A DNA stretch of 64,000 bases from Coniochaeta sp. PMI_546. Its lineage: Eukaryota > Ascomycota > Sordariomycetes > Coniochaetales > Coniochaetaceae. The notes under the pieces were generated by a model. The model made no database searches. It was given only the letters and a program-made list of their open reading frames with translations, and had not been told where the DNA came from. Shown one piece after another: positions 1-11,839 of the stretch. Numbering within the stretch: the stretch's first letter is position 1; each line of letters begins with the position of its first letter. The stretch is from the NCBI GenBank assembly GCA_021432605.1, contig MU271151.1, positions 992,001-1,056,000 on the forward strand, given 5' to 3'. The position numbers and the translations under genes were made by a program.

Positions 1-181
1 CGGAATGCGTGGCCGGTTACGGAACGAAAAAAAGATCATCGTCATATGAAGGACGTGGAGCGCCGCGCGCAATCTCGTTCGAAATGATGCTCAAGTCGTT
101 TCAAGACGCCGTCGTGCTGCTCTCATACTGAGTTCTCGCTGTCGTGTCAAACTTGCATCAACATACGTACGGAGAATCAAC

Positions 182-2250
182 ATGGACGACGACATTGTCA
201 AGACCGATCTGTTGATCGTCGGGGCAGGTCCTGCCGGTGCTTCCCTGGCATGCTTTCTCGCCTCTCATGGTATGCGCGTCGTAAAGCGGATGGCGTACAT
301 ATCACCAAGACTGACCGTGTCAAAGGGCGCACAGGTATCATGATCTCGGCAGCTCCAGGATGCGCCGAGACGCCGAGAGCTCACATCACCAACATGGCCG
401 CGCTTGGTAAGGAGCTTGCGACCCAGACTACATGAGTTTCTTTCTAACTTCCTGGCAGAGTGCTTGAGAGACATTGGCTTGGACCGACAGTGCATAGACG
501 CAGCGGCGGCTGGCCATAACATGACCCACACTCGGTGGTGCAACTCAATGGCTGGCGAGGAGTACGCTCGCCTCTACTCTTGGGGCAACGACCCGAAGCG
601 TGCAGTGCGTGATTCCATAGCTGGCTGCACACAGGTGATGATTCTGACTTGCGATTACTAGGGTGATTACGACGCAGCGAGCCCATGCGACCACGTCGAC
701 CTGCCCCAAACCGAGCTCGAACCGATTCTTACACGGAGGGCTGTGCACAAGGGCTGGACTTTGCGCTTCAACACATCCTTCGTCACGTTTACTCGCCCGT
801 CACCAGAAGTAATCATTAGCGAAGTCCGAGACGACGTGTCCAAAAAGACGTACAAGATTCAGTCTCGATTCCTATTTGGCTGCGACGGCGCACGCAGCCA
901 GGTCATCCGCGAGCTCAGGATCCCGCTCGTCAAGAAACCGGGCCAAGGGCTGGCGCTGAATGTCCTGCTCAAAGCAGACCTCTCTCATCTCGTCAAAAGC
1001 CGCACGGGAAATCTCCACTGGGTGTTCCAGCCCGAGAGGGAACACCCGCCTTGGGGCTGGGCTTGCATCGTGCGTATGGTGCGGCCGTGGGACGAATGGA
1101 TGTTCATCTTCCTACCGCCTCCTGGAGCTGATGTCAAGGCCGACGACATCAACCTTGCATCCATTGAGGAGTACCGGACCAGGGCAAAGGAGATAATTGG
1201 GGACGAATCGGTTGACGTCGAGATTCTCGACGTCAGCAAGTGGTGGAGTGAGTATTGCATGTCTAGTATCTTGTCCCTCTCGCAGATGTACTGACTGTTG
1301 TCTAGTCAATGAGACGGTTGCCGAGTACTATTCGGAGGGCAACATGTACGTGCTATCACTCAGATGTCCTCTATTGCTACCCTGATGACTTGCTGACTTT
1401 TGTCAACGACAGATTCTGTCTAGGCGACGCGGTGCACCGTCATCCGCCCTTCAACGGCCTGGGATCAAATACCTGCATTCAAGATGCCTTCAACCTGGCA
1501 TGGAAGATCTCGTACGTCATGTCTGGTGTGGCGAACCCGAGACTACTCGATACATACAGCATCGAGCGCCAGCCGGTCGGCGTAGGTATCATAACGCGGG
1601 CCAATCAAGGCTTGCGCGACCACCTCCCGTGGATGACGACCATCGGCATGACCGAGCCAGATGTGGAAAAGAGGAAAGCCATACTTGCCGAGTTTGAAGA
1701 TAAGGGCGAAGTGGGCCGGAGACGGAGACAGCAATTCCAGCAGGGCATCGAGAATACAGGGACTGAGTTCCACGGCCTGGGCATCGAGATGAACCAGCAG
1801 TACCGCTCTGATGCGGTGTACCTGGCCGACGAGCCGGAGGCTCCAGCGCTGCCAGAAGACGCTGTGCGGCAGCGTCTCATCAGCACGTACCCCGGCATGA
1901 GGCTGCCTCACGCTTGGCTCAACACGCGCGTGCCTGGGAAGAAGTTCTCCACCATCGACCTCGCCGGTCACGGGCGCTTCTGCCTCCTTACAGGCCCTGG
2001 CGGGCAGCAGTGGAAAGACGCCGCGGACAAGGTGGCGCGGAAGGTTGGGGTGGAAATCAAAAGCTACTCGATCGGATGGAAGGAGGACTACGAGGACGTC
2101 TATTTCGACTGGGCTAAAAGGAGGGAAGTTGAAGAAGACGGATGTGTGCTGGTTCGACCAGACAGATTCGTTGTGTGGAGATCCAAATCCATCATCGACG
2201 ATGTCGAGGCCAAGCTGGAGACGGTGATGCGGAGTGTTCTGTCCATTTGA
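182..2250 (+). CDS. FAD-dependent aromatic (phenol-type) monooxygenase
   Basis: Predicted NADPH- and FAD-dependent hydroxylase of the phenol 2-monooxygenase / 2,4-dichlorophenol 6-monooxygenase group, adding a hydroxyl to a phenolic ring. Six exons join to 589 codons: 182-269, 335-406, 459-604, 662-1247, 1306-1345, 1413-2250. All introns are GT-AG, 52-67 bases. The N-terminus carries the dinucleotide-binding GAGPAG (residues 14-19), the middle the DG motif (FGCDGARS, D177) and later the FAD ribityl-binding CLGDAVHRHPP (D316) followed by NGLGSNTCIQDAFNLAWK, typical of the TfdB/PheA branch. The C-terminal thioredoxin-like region is present, so the length is normal. The ATG at 182 lies 13 codons before the Rossmann motif. 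The next gene downstream, on the same strand, is a P450, and an FAH-family hydrolase follows a regulator; together they suggest oxidation of an aromatic compound. The substrate is not readable from sequence. Confidence 0.93.
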
Positions 2251-2950
2251 AGAACGTACAGTGGTAGCTGAGGACCAAGGTTTATTCCGTGATGTAGAGT
2301 GTTGCACACTTCTGTACCAATCTTCTAGACTAGAAAGGCCAATCCGAAGCTCATTTCGATATGCTTCTCGTCTTGACTGCAAGCGATATTCACGCGTTCC
2401 GCTGCGAATCACAGGAAGCCTGTTTGTCATACCCGATGAGACTAGTGAGTCACTAGAAGCAGATCACTGTAGGATACACCGAGTCAGCGGTATCTGCCCC
2501 AGTGCCAAGGGACTCGGCATAATACACGGTGCATTATCCGCAGGCCAATCTCTGGTCTCCCAATGCCGTGACCTGAACCCGGGGACTTGGATACCCCATA
2601 CTTGCTCCCCAGGCTCCCCAGGTCCCACACACACACAAATCAGCTCCCCGCAAACTTCCCCGCCCTCCTTGCTTTGCCTCTAATTCCCCCGTTGCCCCGA
2701 CTTCCATCATACACGTAGAACGCGGGGGAAATGCTTCATCTCGAGGTCACCAAAGGCATACCAGGATGCGCACGTAGTTTGACCGTCAGCCATGGCCGAT
2801 CCTTCTGCGTCAAAGCTATGTAAACGAGAACAAGAGGTCGCAGAACCCATAGAGGGCAGTGCCGTCAACACTCTCTGACTCTTGTTCATCATCCAAAGTC
2901 TTTTACCCTGAGACACCGCAAGCTTCCATCCGTACACAGTACTGTGCTGC
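2251..2950. promoter_or_regulatory. Intergenic region, promoter of first P450
   Basis: About 700 bases between two genes on the same strand. Positions 2600-2705 are strongly pyrimidine-rich (runs of C and CT), as is common just upstream of fungal transcription starts. No coding signal with family resemblance was seen on either strand. Confidence 0.4.
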
Positions 2951-4667
2951 ATGATGATCATTCTTGGTGCACTCGCTCTGGCCGCCGGCCTCTCGGCCAT
3001 CTACCTCTTCTGGTTCGTTGGGAGGCGAGACTCGAAGCTTCCGCCAGGTGAGTACTATATTCTCATTGCTCACACACTCATTTGTTGACGCATTGGCTTA
3101 ACCATTTTACCAGGACCGCCGACACTGCCTATCATTGGCAACTTGCACCAGATCCCTACCAAACGCACGCATCTGAAGTGAGCTATTTATCCCGGGACTC
3201 TCTCCCGCCCTTGCACACAGTACTTATCGTAGCAGATTCACCGAATGGGCCAAGCAATATGGCGAAATCTTCTCTCTCAAAGTCGGCCCTGGAACAACAA
3301 TCGTGCTCACATCTCCCCGCCTCGTCAGGCAGTTGCTCGACAAGAAGTCCAGCATCTACAACCATCGGCCCACTTCCTACGTCGGCAACGGCATCATCTC
3401 CGGCGGCGACCACCTCCTCCTGATGCAGTACTCTGACCGCTGGAGGACGTGTCGCAAGCTGGTGCACCAGTACTTCATGGAGCAGATGGTGGTCAAGCAC
3501 CACGTCGAGGTGGTCGACGCCGAGGCCGTCCAGATGCTGCGTGACTTTGTCGTGGAGCCCGAGGGCCACATGAGACACCCAAAGAGGTTCAGCAACAGCA
3601 TCATCATGAGCCTGATCTACGGCTCGCGGACCCCGACGATCAAGACGAGGCACATGGTGAAGCTGTACGATGTCATGGAGGAGTGGTCCAAGGTGATGGA
3701 GCCGGGCAACACCCCCCCAGTAGATATCTTTCCGTTCTTAAAGTGGGTACCCGAGAGCCTCCTGGGCATGTGGAGGTCTCGCGCACGCCACGTGGGGTCG
3801 GAGATGAACGCTCTCTATAGCGAGTGGGTCGAGTACGTTGTCGAGAGGAGGAAGAACTCGGGCAGCCGTGACTGCTTCCTCGACCGGGTGCTGGATAAGG
3901 AAGAGAAGCTCGAGATCGACAGGCACGGCCTGTACTTCCTCTGCGGAACGCTGATGGAGGGCGGGTCAGACACGACAAGCTCCATCCTGATTTCTTTCAT
4001 CCACGCTCTCACCAAGTGGCCTGAGGTCCTCAAGAAGGCCCAGGCCGAGGTCGACGCTGTCGTCGGCGAGGATCGGACGCCGAGATGGGACGACTACGCG
4101 AAGCTGCCGTACATCGCTGCCTGCGTGAAGGAGGGACACAGGTGGCGGCCCGTCGTCCCGCTCGCGTTTCCACACTCCCTGGCCGAGGACGACTGGGTGG
4201 ACGGCTACCGGCTTCCCAAGGGAAGCGACGTCTTTATCAATGCCTTTGGCATGCACCACGATGAGAAACGGTTCAAGAACCCGGACGTCTTCGACCCTGA
4301 CCACTACAAGGGCTTCACCGCATTGGCCTCGGAGCTGGCGAACGGCGAGTACGCAAACCGTGACCACTACGGCTACGGCTCGGGTCGGCGCCTGTGCCCC
4401 GGGATTCACCTGGCCGAGAGGAACCTGTTCCTCGCCATGGCGAAGCTGGTGTGGGCGTTTAACATCGGGCCGGGCAAGAATGCTTCGGGTGAAATCATTG
4501 AGCCGAATGTCGGACAAGATGCGTATAGCTCTGGGTTCTTGGTATGCGCGGAGGACTTCCCGTGCACTATCACGCTGAGGTCGGAGGCGCGCAAGGCCAC
4601 GATTATGAGGGAGTACGACACGGCCAAGGCTCAAGTTTTCTCCAAGTATGAGGCGCCGAAGGAATAG
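2951..4667 (+). CDS. Cytochrome P450 monooxygenase (first)
   Basis: Membrane-anchored haem monooxygenase, 530 codons in three exons (2951-3047, 3114-3177, 3236-4667; introns of 66 and 58 bases). Residues 1-25 form a hydrophobic ER anchor, followed by the proline-rich hinge (LPPGPPTLPIIGN). The I-helix oxygen-binding stretch is EGGSDTTSS, the ExxR pair is in EGHRWRP, and the haem loop is YGSGRRLCPGIH with ligand Cys441. The usual first Phe of the haem signature is Tyr here, a tolerated change. The length is normal for a fungal P450. The gene is co-oriented with the flavin monooxygenase upstream and convergent with a Zn2Cys6 regulator, an arrangement seen in tailoring or catabolic gene groups. 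I can name the family but not the CYP subfamily or substrate. Confidence 0.94.
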
Positions 4668-4984
4668 CGGTATGTTTGTTGCTTGGAGTATACAATGCAA
4701 GTTTGTGCAGGGTTTTTCGCTTCGGCGATACAATGGAGTTTTCATGCTAGTAAAGTGATACGAAGTCGTCATTTGCCAATTGAATGTGTAATAGTTATGA
4801 ATTGTGTATGCAAGGAGTCTTCGTGATCACCACGAAGAAGATCATGGCGGCACGATAAGGCTTACGGCTTTTGGTGAGACAACTACAGTACGGGTGCCTT
4901 GGTCCCAACCCTCGATTAAGCATAGGATTAACCAACAGATGACTATTTCGATACGAGATAATGACAGTAGTACTGCACCCGCCG
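4668..4984. other. Convergent intergenic region
   Basis: About 320 bases between the ends of the P450 (plus) and the regulator (minus). It should hold both transcript ends; nothing else is seen. Confidence 0.4.
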
Positions 4985-7744
4985 TCACATATGTTGAACC
5001 ATATTGGCCATGAGTAGTTCCTCCAGTCCGAAGGGCGAGACATCCATCGGGTCACCAGAGAAGAAGTTCTGGCCCCCCATGTTAAACGGCTGCGTGAAGT
5101 CGGAGAGGTCGGGGACAAACGCGGACGTGCTTGGATCAGGCCACCCATTGGCAGCAACGCCTAACAACAAGGAATCCGGAGCATGCATTGGAAACTGCAC
5201 CGTGGCACCAGGATCCGCGGCGTTTGAGACCACGGCAGACCTCTTCAACCTGTCCTCCACGCCGCTCTGAGCAGGTGGCTTCTCTTGCCGCGACGCTAGA
5301 GAGTCAGGGGCGCCGCTGCCATCGGCGCTAGCCATCAGATTCTTCAGACCAACTTCAATGCGGGCCAACTTGCCCTTCAGATTCTCCGTGCTGTTCCAGA
5401 AAGAGATGAAGCGGTCGATGGTAAGCTTAAGTAAGTCGAGATTTGAGCCCGTGAGACGCTTATTGAACGACGGAGGACCAAATACCTTGCAAGCTGTTTG
5501 GGCCGCGGCTGAAAACCATAAGGAGTTGCTTAGGAAGGGATTCACATATTTGTAGTGGTCCCTCGAACTGTTTCTCACTACCAGGACGATCTCGTCCGAG
5601 GCGCTCATGTAGTTGAACCATTCCGAGTTCGCTTGAGCGGACAGCTCCGGCTCCTGACTTGAGGGCCCCTTGGACGTGAGCCACGGCGCGCGAGCACAGA
5701 TTTTATGATGATAGATCATGAAGCGACAGAGTTGAGTCATGAGATGGATTGCGTACTTATCCGCGTGTTCTTGGCGGGCATTGGCGTCTCCGGGTGAGGA
5801 TTTCGGCCGGAAGTCGAGAGTTTCGCCCTGGTATGATAGACTTGCGGGGAGTGAGGCTACGGTGCAATACAAGCAGTTGGCCATTATGTCGAGTTCGTTT
5901 TGGTTTGTTTCGGCGTACTTCTCGTTTAGCGCCTTGATCGCGGAGCCGGCTGGGTAGACGATGCGCTGCGTGTTGCGCATCAATGAGCTCATCACCGCTG
6001 TCAGCACGCTCTGCGGGAGCGACAGGAAACTCGAAAGATACCACTCACTTGATCACTATAAACCATGCCTTCGCGCTCTGGTTTCCTGACTGCGCCAAGT
6101 GCTTCCAACGAAGACTGCAGTCCTCGACTAGAAAACAGCTCTCCTGGTATATGTTGTTGAACCAACAGCTGTCCGAGACTGGTAGCAGGGTAAGATTCAA
6201 GCTCTGGTCTATCGCTGTCGGCAGTCGTCGTATGGTACTTGCAAATACGTCCATCTCCCATACCGCCCACCACGCTCGCCGCCGCTCCTCCAGCAAGGCC
6301 CATCGCTGAAGATCGATGGTGTTACGGTCTGTGGTCGAGCTCGGCGCATGATTTGCATCGACGATGTGTAAGTTGAGGTCATACGAGTATCTGATACAGT
6401 CTCCAAGCTTCTTCCATGACCGCGAGCGCACACTCAGCGTGAGTTGGTAAAAGGTTACTAGAATGCCGGCCTGCAGAAGCCAGAATGGTGGCCTCATGTC
6501 ACCGTACCGGTCGACGGACTCATCAAGCTGTGTCGATGCAATGTGAGCAAAGTACGAAGGGCTAGGACAGTCACTGGCCTGATCGACGGCGGCGTCGCGA
6601 CAGTGTCTGGCCGAGAAGGAGAAAATGGCGGCAACAAGCGCTTCGGCCTCCGAATGGTTCGGCATCATCGCAAACTTAGGCTCGATGCTACCCGGCCGAA
6701 ACAGGGTAAAAGATGTCATATTAGTGAAGTATGAGTCCATCCTACACATCATCATCAGCGCGGCACTCGTGTAGTTCGCCGTCGCACTGAGCTGCAGGTC
6801 CGGTAGTCCATGGCGAAGTCTACTTACAGCATGTCATAGGTCGTTCGAGATATCTTAAGGGCCGCACAGACACTGTCGACGGTTATTGCACCGCGATGAT
6901 GAATCCCTGGCGGGGTGTCAACGGTGGAGGGGGACTGTGGCCGAGTTTGCGCCTCATGCGAGGGGTACATCAGCTGCGAGAATATCGGCGCCGTGGGGTG
7001 AGTAGATGGGCATTCTGTCGTGGAAGGAGATGCGGGAGGTGAGACGCCTGCCGCCCGCTCAGGTGAGGTGATGGCGCGTGACCGTGATGCATCATGAGGA
7101 TAGCCGCTGGTTGGAGATGTGGTCGTGTTGCGAACAGGGTCAAATCTGCCTCTCTGGCGTGCAGCACCCCAGGACGTGTCATGTACAGAGCTACCAGAGT
7201 CAGAATGGCCATCCAGCCTCCTCCGCTTAGTTCGTTGCAATGAGCCTAAGAGGAAATGATCAGTACTTTGGCATGGCCGTGTCAAGGTGGGTTAGACTCA
7301 CCAGTCTTCGGCCCTGGCTTCTCTGGGTGAGTCGGATACTGACACGCGCCGCTGAGTTTTTGGCAGAGCGAGCAAGTAGGAAGTTCTCGATTACTGATTC
7401 ATAGAGAGAGCAACAGTCAACATACAAGTGCAAATGCAAGTGCAACTGCGTGCTGGTGGCCCGCTACAATTGCCTTCAAATCATGGAATATTGGACAGGG
7501 AACATTCAATGAATTATGGGGAGAGAGAGAGAGCGAGAGAGAAGAGCTACCATTTCACCTTGCGCCTTGTGAAACCCTAGCAGTTAGCAAATTGTCAAGG
7601 TAGTTCAAGAGCCCAAGAAAGAAACAGTCATGCTCACCTCTTGCAGGCATAGCAGGCCAAGATGGACGATGGGCCGGACACGGTGGCCGGCGTAGTTGAT
7701 TCTGCGGTGTCGCTTGGGGCTCCGTTCGGGTCCGTCATTGTCAT
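4985..7744 (-). CDS. Zn2Cys6 fungal transcription factor (first)
   Basis: Likely nuclear, pathway-specific regulator, 782 codons in six exons read 7744-7638, 7565-7551, 7393-7302, 7245-6828, 6741-6049, 6008-4985. The zinc cluster has six cysteines at residues 31, 34, 41, 48, 51 and 58 (spacing 2-6-6-2-6), followed by a basic linker (GSLQRTKRRR). Exon 2 is a 15-base microexon that supplies part of the RRKVKC stretch; without it the cluster cannot be read in frame. The middle part (NHSEAEALVAAIFSFSARHC and onward) matches the fungal-specific transcription factor homology region. The last intron (6048-6009) is only 40 bases, so that junction is the least certain. The ATG at 7744 is the first in-frame start before the cluster. 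It is divergent from the FAH-family gene and probably shares its promoter. Confidence 0.87.
7521..7546. repeat. GA microsatellite within an intron
   Basis: A nearly pure GA run interrupted by one C. It sits in the 157-base second intron of the first Zn2Cys6 gene, just inside the donor that follows the 15-base microexon. Confidence 0.8.
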
Positions 7745-8386
7745 GGCTCTGACCTCCGGCTGAAATCCAGGACAGCGGGACGGTGCATTTCACGCCTGGG
7801 GCTCCACGTTGGCTCCACGTCGGTGGATGGGCGGTTTGAGGGAGACAGATAAGGAAGAAGATGGCCCGAACTGCATGGCGAAGTGGGATGCAGCTCTTCT
7901 TAGAGGTCCAGAGGGTCCGGGGCAAAGATGGGAACTCTGCTAGCGGCGGGGAACAAAAAAAGAAGCCACAAAGTCTAAGGTACGCTAGCAGACTTACCCC
8001 GCGAAGTGTGGAGCACGAAACTTCGGACGGTCTGTCACGTCCTTTTTCCCCCAAATCTGTCCGGGTGGTGGATTCGCCAGGAACCTATTGCAGGTACTAG
8101 TCTCGCTTTTGAGCTACTACGCAGTTACTTCTGGCGCCGATGACGGGACAAAAAGATGGCAACATGCATCACGTTGCGCACGACAAAGTCCAGTCTTAAA
8201 AGGCTCATATAGGTTGATCGCGCACTCCTTTCCCGTGGCACGTATGCGTCGCGACGTTCTCCTCCTGCTTTCAGCTACTGCCCATCTCACACCGAGCCAG
8301 TGAACCTCTCGTGAACCATCCAGCCACTGTCAGGCACAAGCATCACCTAGCTAGACTCCCAAGGTAAATCAGCAATCCACCGAAAA
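7745..8386. promoter_or_regulatory. Divergent promoter between regulator and FAH-family gene
   Basis: About 640 bases separating the start of the minus-strand Zn2Cys6 gene from the start of the plus-strand FAH-family gene. The head-to-head arrangement suggests shared control. Open frames here show no family resemblance. I could not identify a specific binding site with confidence. Confidence 0.5.
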
Positions 8387-9350
8387 ATGTCTTTCCAGCG
8401 CCTCGTCCGGTTCGTCAACCAACAGGGCACCACCCTTTACGGTGACCTCAAGAGCGAGCCAGCCGGGGATTTGACCGGTGCCGAAGTCGAGGTCCTCGAA
8501 GGCGACATCGAGGAGGGTTTCCGAAGCACTGGTCGTACAGACAAGATCCACAAGTTACTGTGCCCTCTGCCCAAAGTACCCATCGTCATCTGCATTGGAC
8601 TCAACTACCGGAAGCACGCAAACGAGGCAAACGTAGGGCTGCGCTTTTCTCTCACAATCCTACCAGTTTTATCAGGCTGATGCTTATATTGTCCGCAGCT
8701 CAAAATCCCTTTGCACCCAGTTGTCTTCACCAAACCGGCGGACGCTCTGGCCGGCCCGTACGATGATATCCCCATCCACCCCGACGCCCAAGGCATGCTT
8801 GATTACGAGGGAGAAGTGACGGTAGTCATTGGCAAGGACGCCAAGAATGTGTCCGAGGCAGACGCTTTGCAATACGTGCTGGGATACACGGCCGGAAATG
8901 ATGTGTCCGCCCGGAATTTTCAGGTCCCTGCCGATGCATGTGGAGGTCAGGTATGATGTTTTACGACCACTTCTGTACTTGACCCCGATTCTGATCATTT
9001 GTCTCTGCCAGTTCTGCTACGCAAAGTCGTTCGACAAGTTCGCTCCTATCGGTCCGTGTATCGTTGCGGCCAGCTTAATCCCGGACCCGCAGAAGCTTCA
9101 CTACGTCACCAAGGTCAACGGCGAGGTGCGCCAAGAGACCGAAACATCGGACCAGATCTTCAGCATTGCCAAAATCATCTCGCATCTGACCCGTGGCACC
9201 ACGCTCCGCAAGGGGACAATTATCCAGACAGGAACGCCAAGCGGAGTGGGCTTGTTCATGGAGCCAAAGGGCTTCCTGAAGGACGGCGATATAGTCGAGG
9301 TTGTCGTTGACGGCATCGGCGCAATAAGAAACAAGATAGTCTTTGAGTGA
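8387..9350 (+). CDS. Fumarylacetoacetate hydrolase (FAH) family protein
   Basis: Metal-dependent hydrolase or decarboxylase of the FAH fold, which in aromatic catabolism splits acylpyruvates formed after ring cleavage. Three exons (8387-8632, 8699-8950, 9012-9350) give 278 codons, the usual size for the single-domain FAHD type. The expected motifs are present in order: LNYRKHANE (residues about 76-84), the metal-binding Glu pair in DYEGEVTVVIGK, then YTAGNDVSARNFQ, and the C-terminal TGTPSGVGLF. No signal peptide or membrane segment, so probably cytosolic or mitochondrial. Its location beside a phenolic hydroxylase, a P450 and a divergent regulator suggests it handles a product of that oxidation, but no ring-cleaving dioxygenase is present in the window. 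Some fungal members of this family instead belong to metabolite clusters. Confidence 0.93.
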
Positions 9351-10165
9351 GGATTCTAGAGACTGCAGGGATGTAATCGATACGATTCTTTTTGAATGCA
9401 TCAGGAGCAGTGCCTGAGGAATATAGATCAACTTCCGGCATCAGAGCCAAGCGACATATAATTCTTGTGATTGAAGCCCTGAACATCGCCGAGTCCAGTC
9501 TCAACCCATGTGAGAAACCCTATATTCTGCGCCACGAAGATAGACAGGTGATTCTCCGTCTGTGAACTCGACGTTTTACAACAGTCTTGGTATGTCTGTT
9601 TATGGGCATTACTACTTGGGTTGAAAATACCTACAGACCGAGTGCTGGTAGCTAAAACCTGGACTAGATTTTAGCATCGAAGGACGTTTGTCGCTGCTTC
9701 CAACCTCAAGGCCATTGATGATAAGTCAACCACCCTCGCAAACCTGTGGTGGTAGCTTGATCATTCCGGACCAAGGACAAAATATTATCAGCCAGTCAAA
9801 GGCTCTGATGGTCTCATGCAGGTACGATTTGGCACTGTTTGGATGGATGAGGAGAAAGCAGTCGACTATGTTGACACGGATCTTGGTTACAAGTGCCGAT
9901 GAGTGACAGCCATATATGACACAGTCTAATTTAACCTAGGTCTAAATACTCGTGTGGTGTTCAATTCTTCTTCCCAATGGGATTGTCAGGTACCGCAGCC
10001 CATTGAGCCGGAATATATGAGCCAAAGCACATTTGACCGCCCCTCCTCCGCTGCCGCTTTGCCGCCGAACATACAAAAAAGAACAACATTCTACTCGATA
10101 TGACTACTCCATAGCGGTGTACGGAGTCACATACAATTCATTGGCGCCAAACCGTGCAAGCAGCC
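9351..10165. other. Intergenic region before DUF8021-type gene
   Basis: About 815 bases between co-oriented genes. There is an AT-rich stretch (GAATATATGAG) near 10010 and a C-rich block near 10040, plausible as a core promoter for the next gene. No coding signal. Confidence 0.35.
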
Positions 10166-11060
10166 ATGATGCATCGGTCTCTCTTGTTGGGCGCGAGCCT
10201 CTCTCTCGTGCCCCTGATCTCGGCAGCATGCAGTAGATCCCTGCTTCAAGATACCGTCACTGCATATCTCAAAGCCCAAGCCAGCGGTCAAGCGAGCATC
10301 GTCACTGCCTTGGCCAGCAGCAGCATCAACTACACCGAAAACGACGCGGTCACCGACATCACAAAGGGCGTCCTCGCCCAGCCGATCACCATCGACTTCA
10401 ACCGCTCTCTCCTCGACACAACCCAGTGTGCCACCTTCACGGAGCTCACAGCGGCCACATCAAAACACCCATACGTCATTCACACACGCATCCTTCTCAC
10501 TGACGACAAGATCGCCACCATCCAGTCCGTCGTGACTGATGATGGAGACTGGGCGTTCAACGCCACGGGACACCTGGCATGGACGAAGCAGGAGAAGTGG
10601 GATCCCATCCCCGAAGGCAAAAGGGATAGCCGGGACGTTATCAAGGCCGCCGGTGATGCTTATCTTGACAGCTGGGGCGACGGGACCGTGAAGGTCCCTT
10701 ACGGTACGCCATGTGCCCGCCTGGAAGGCAAGTTCTGTCTCTCTATCTCTCTCTCTCCCTTACCTTCATAGCCAGTGCGCTTGCTGAAAGTTTTCAGGTG
10801 GTTCATATACGGGTGGCGGAAGCAGAGCGTCCGCCAACACCTGCAAGATGCCTCAGTTTCCCCAGCCTTTCAAAATCACGAACCGCCGGTATGTCATCGA
10901 CGAGGAGATTGGCGGGCTCGATATCTTCAACAATTTTCCTTTCATCGAGAAGACGAAGCCGGACGGCACACCTAGTTCCAACTTCATCAGGGTTGAGGGC
11001 GGGACGATCCGCTACATCCATGAGGCGACTGCCTGTGCTACTCGCAACTGCGGACGGTGA
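10166..11060 (+). CDS. Secreted DUF8021-type protein (copy 1)
   Basis: Predicted secreted protein of 274 codons, function unknown. It starts with a signal peptide (MMHRSLLLGASLSLVPLISA) and then cysteines. It is clearly paralogous to the gene at 52081: both share RSLLDTTQCAT-like, GDWAFNATG, the PCARLEG segment and NRRYVIDE. The family label (DUF8021-like) is from memory of such fungal secreted proteins and is less sure than the paralogy. The two exons are 10166-10727 and 10798-11060. The intron begins with GC, not GT (GCAAGT...CAG); only this junction restores the frame that aligns with the paralogue across LEGG. The ATG at 10166 (or the next codon) begins the signal peptide. Confidence 0.85.
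10739..10759. repeat. CT microsatellite within an intron
   Basis: CT-rich tract inside the GC-AG intron of the first DUF8021-type gene. It forms most of a polypyrimidine stretch in the first half of that intron. Confidence 0.7.
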
Positions 11061-11839
11061 TTTGTTTCGTCTGGCACCACAGACAGTCAAATTGGCAGGC
11101 ATAAAGATGCTTTGGTCATTGAAAACGTACATAAGTATGCTTTCTAGATAATTTGTATATGAACAAGGTTTCAAGTTTGCTGTCGGATGTACAGAGCAAC
11201 AACAGTAAACATGTCGCAGGGAGCCGTGCGTACAGAGAGAGTTCCGACTTTTTCCATTGGTGTCTCGTGAGAAATGCGTTTAATGTGGTCTGTTGTCGAT
11301 GTGAATGATGTGTTGAATCGGCAGATGAGATCCTCCGACATAGAGTCTAGAGTCAGCTGTTGTTCCAGCGAATTCTGCTGCCAATGTAGGACGTTGTGGC
11401 TGTTGTACTCGTGGTGGTACTGGTGACTGGTGCGTTGCGGAGTTGGGGCCATATGTAAGATAATGCCGTTCACGATATGTACCCAGTCTCTCATGCCGGT
11501 CTGCAGGGTCTCTAGCATGTAGAGATAGCTTGAGATTCTCATGTAGAGGGTAACGTACGTTGGCTGCCTCGCCAATACCGGCTTCCTGCATGAGCTTCTG
11601 TTAAATCTGCATACACTTCTGACCTATAAGCTGTCGAATAGGTCGATTTTTGCTCAGCGAGCGGGACTGTCGTCCAGAAGTGGCAGAAGTCTGACGTGGC
11701 AAGGAGACGTCTTGCTATGGTTCTCATCGCAATAGGAGGCTAACAATAATCCTTCTTCAGATCGCGGGCTTCCTTACATGTTGCAACTTGACAAGTGCTC
11801 TATGTGCATGAAACTACTACCTCGAGCATCTATCACAAG
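11061..11839. other. Convergent intergenic region
   Basis: About 780 bases between the ends of a plus and a minus gene. A minus-strand open frame of 134 codons (11171-11575) is present but has no recognised domain or signal peptide, and I could not build a gene model around it. Treated as non-coding. Confidence 0.35.

Noticed and set aside
1543-2430. Long minus-strand open frame (295 codons) over the first monooxygenase gene
   Set aside because: It is antisense to conserved coding sequence, translates to Arg/Leu-rich sequence without family motifs and is explained by high GC in the sense gene.
3303-4667. P450 start at the internal ATG-like site near 3303
   Set aside because: It would lose the membrane anchor and proline hinge; two upstream exons with good splice sites restore them.
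3966-4772. Minus-strand open frame of 268 codons over the first P450
   Set aside because: Antisense shadow of the P450; no domain or start context.
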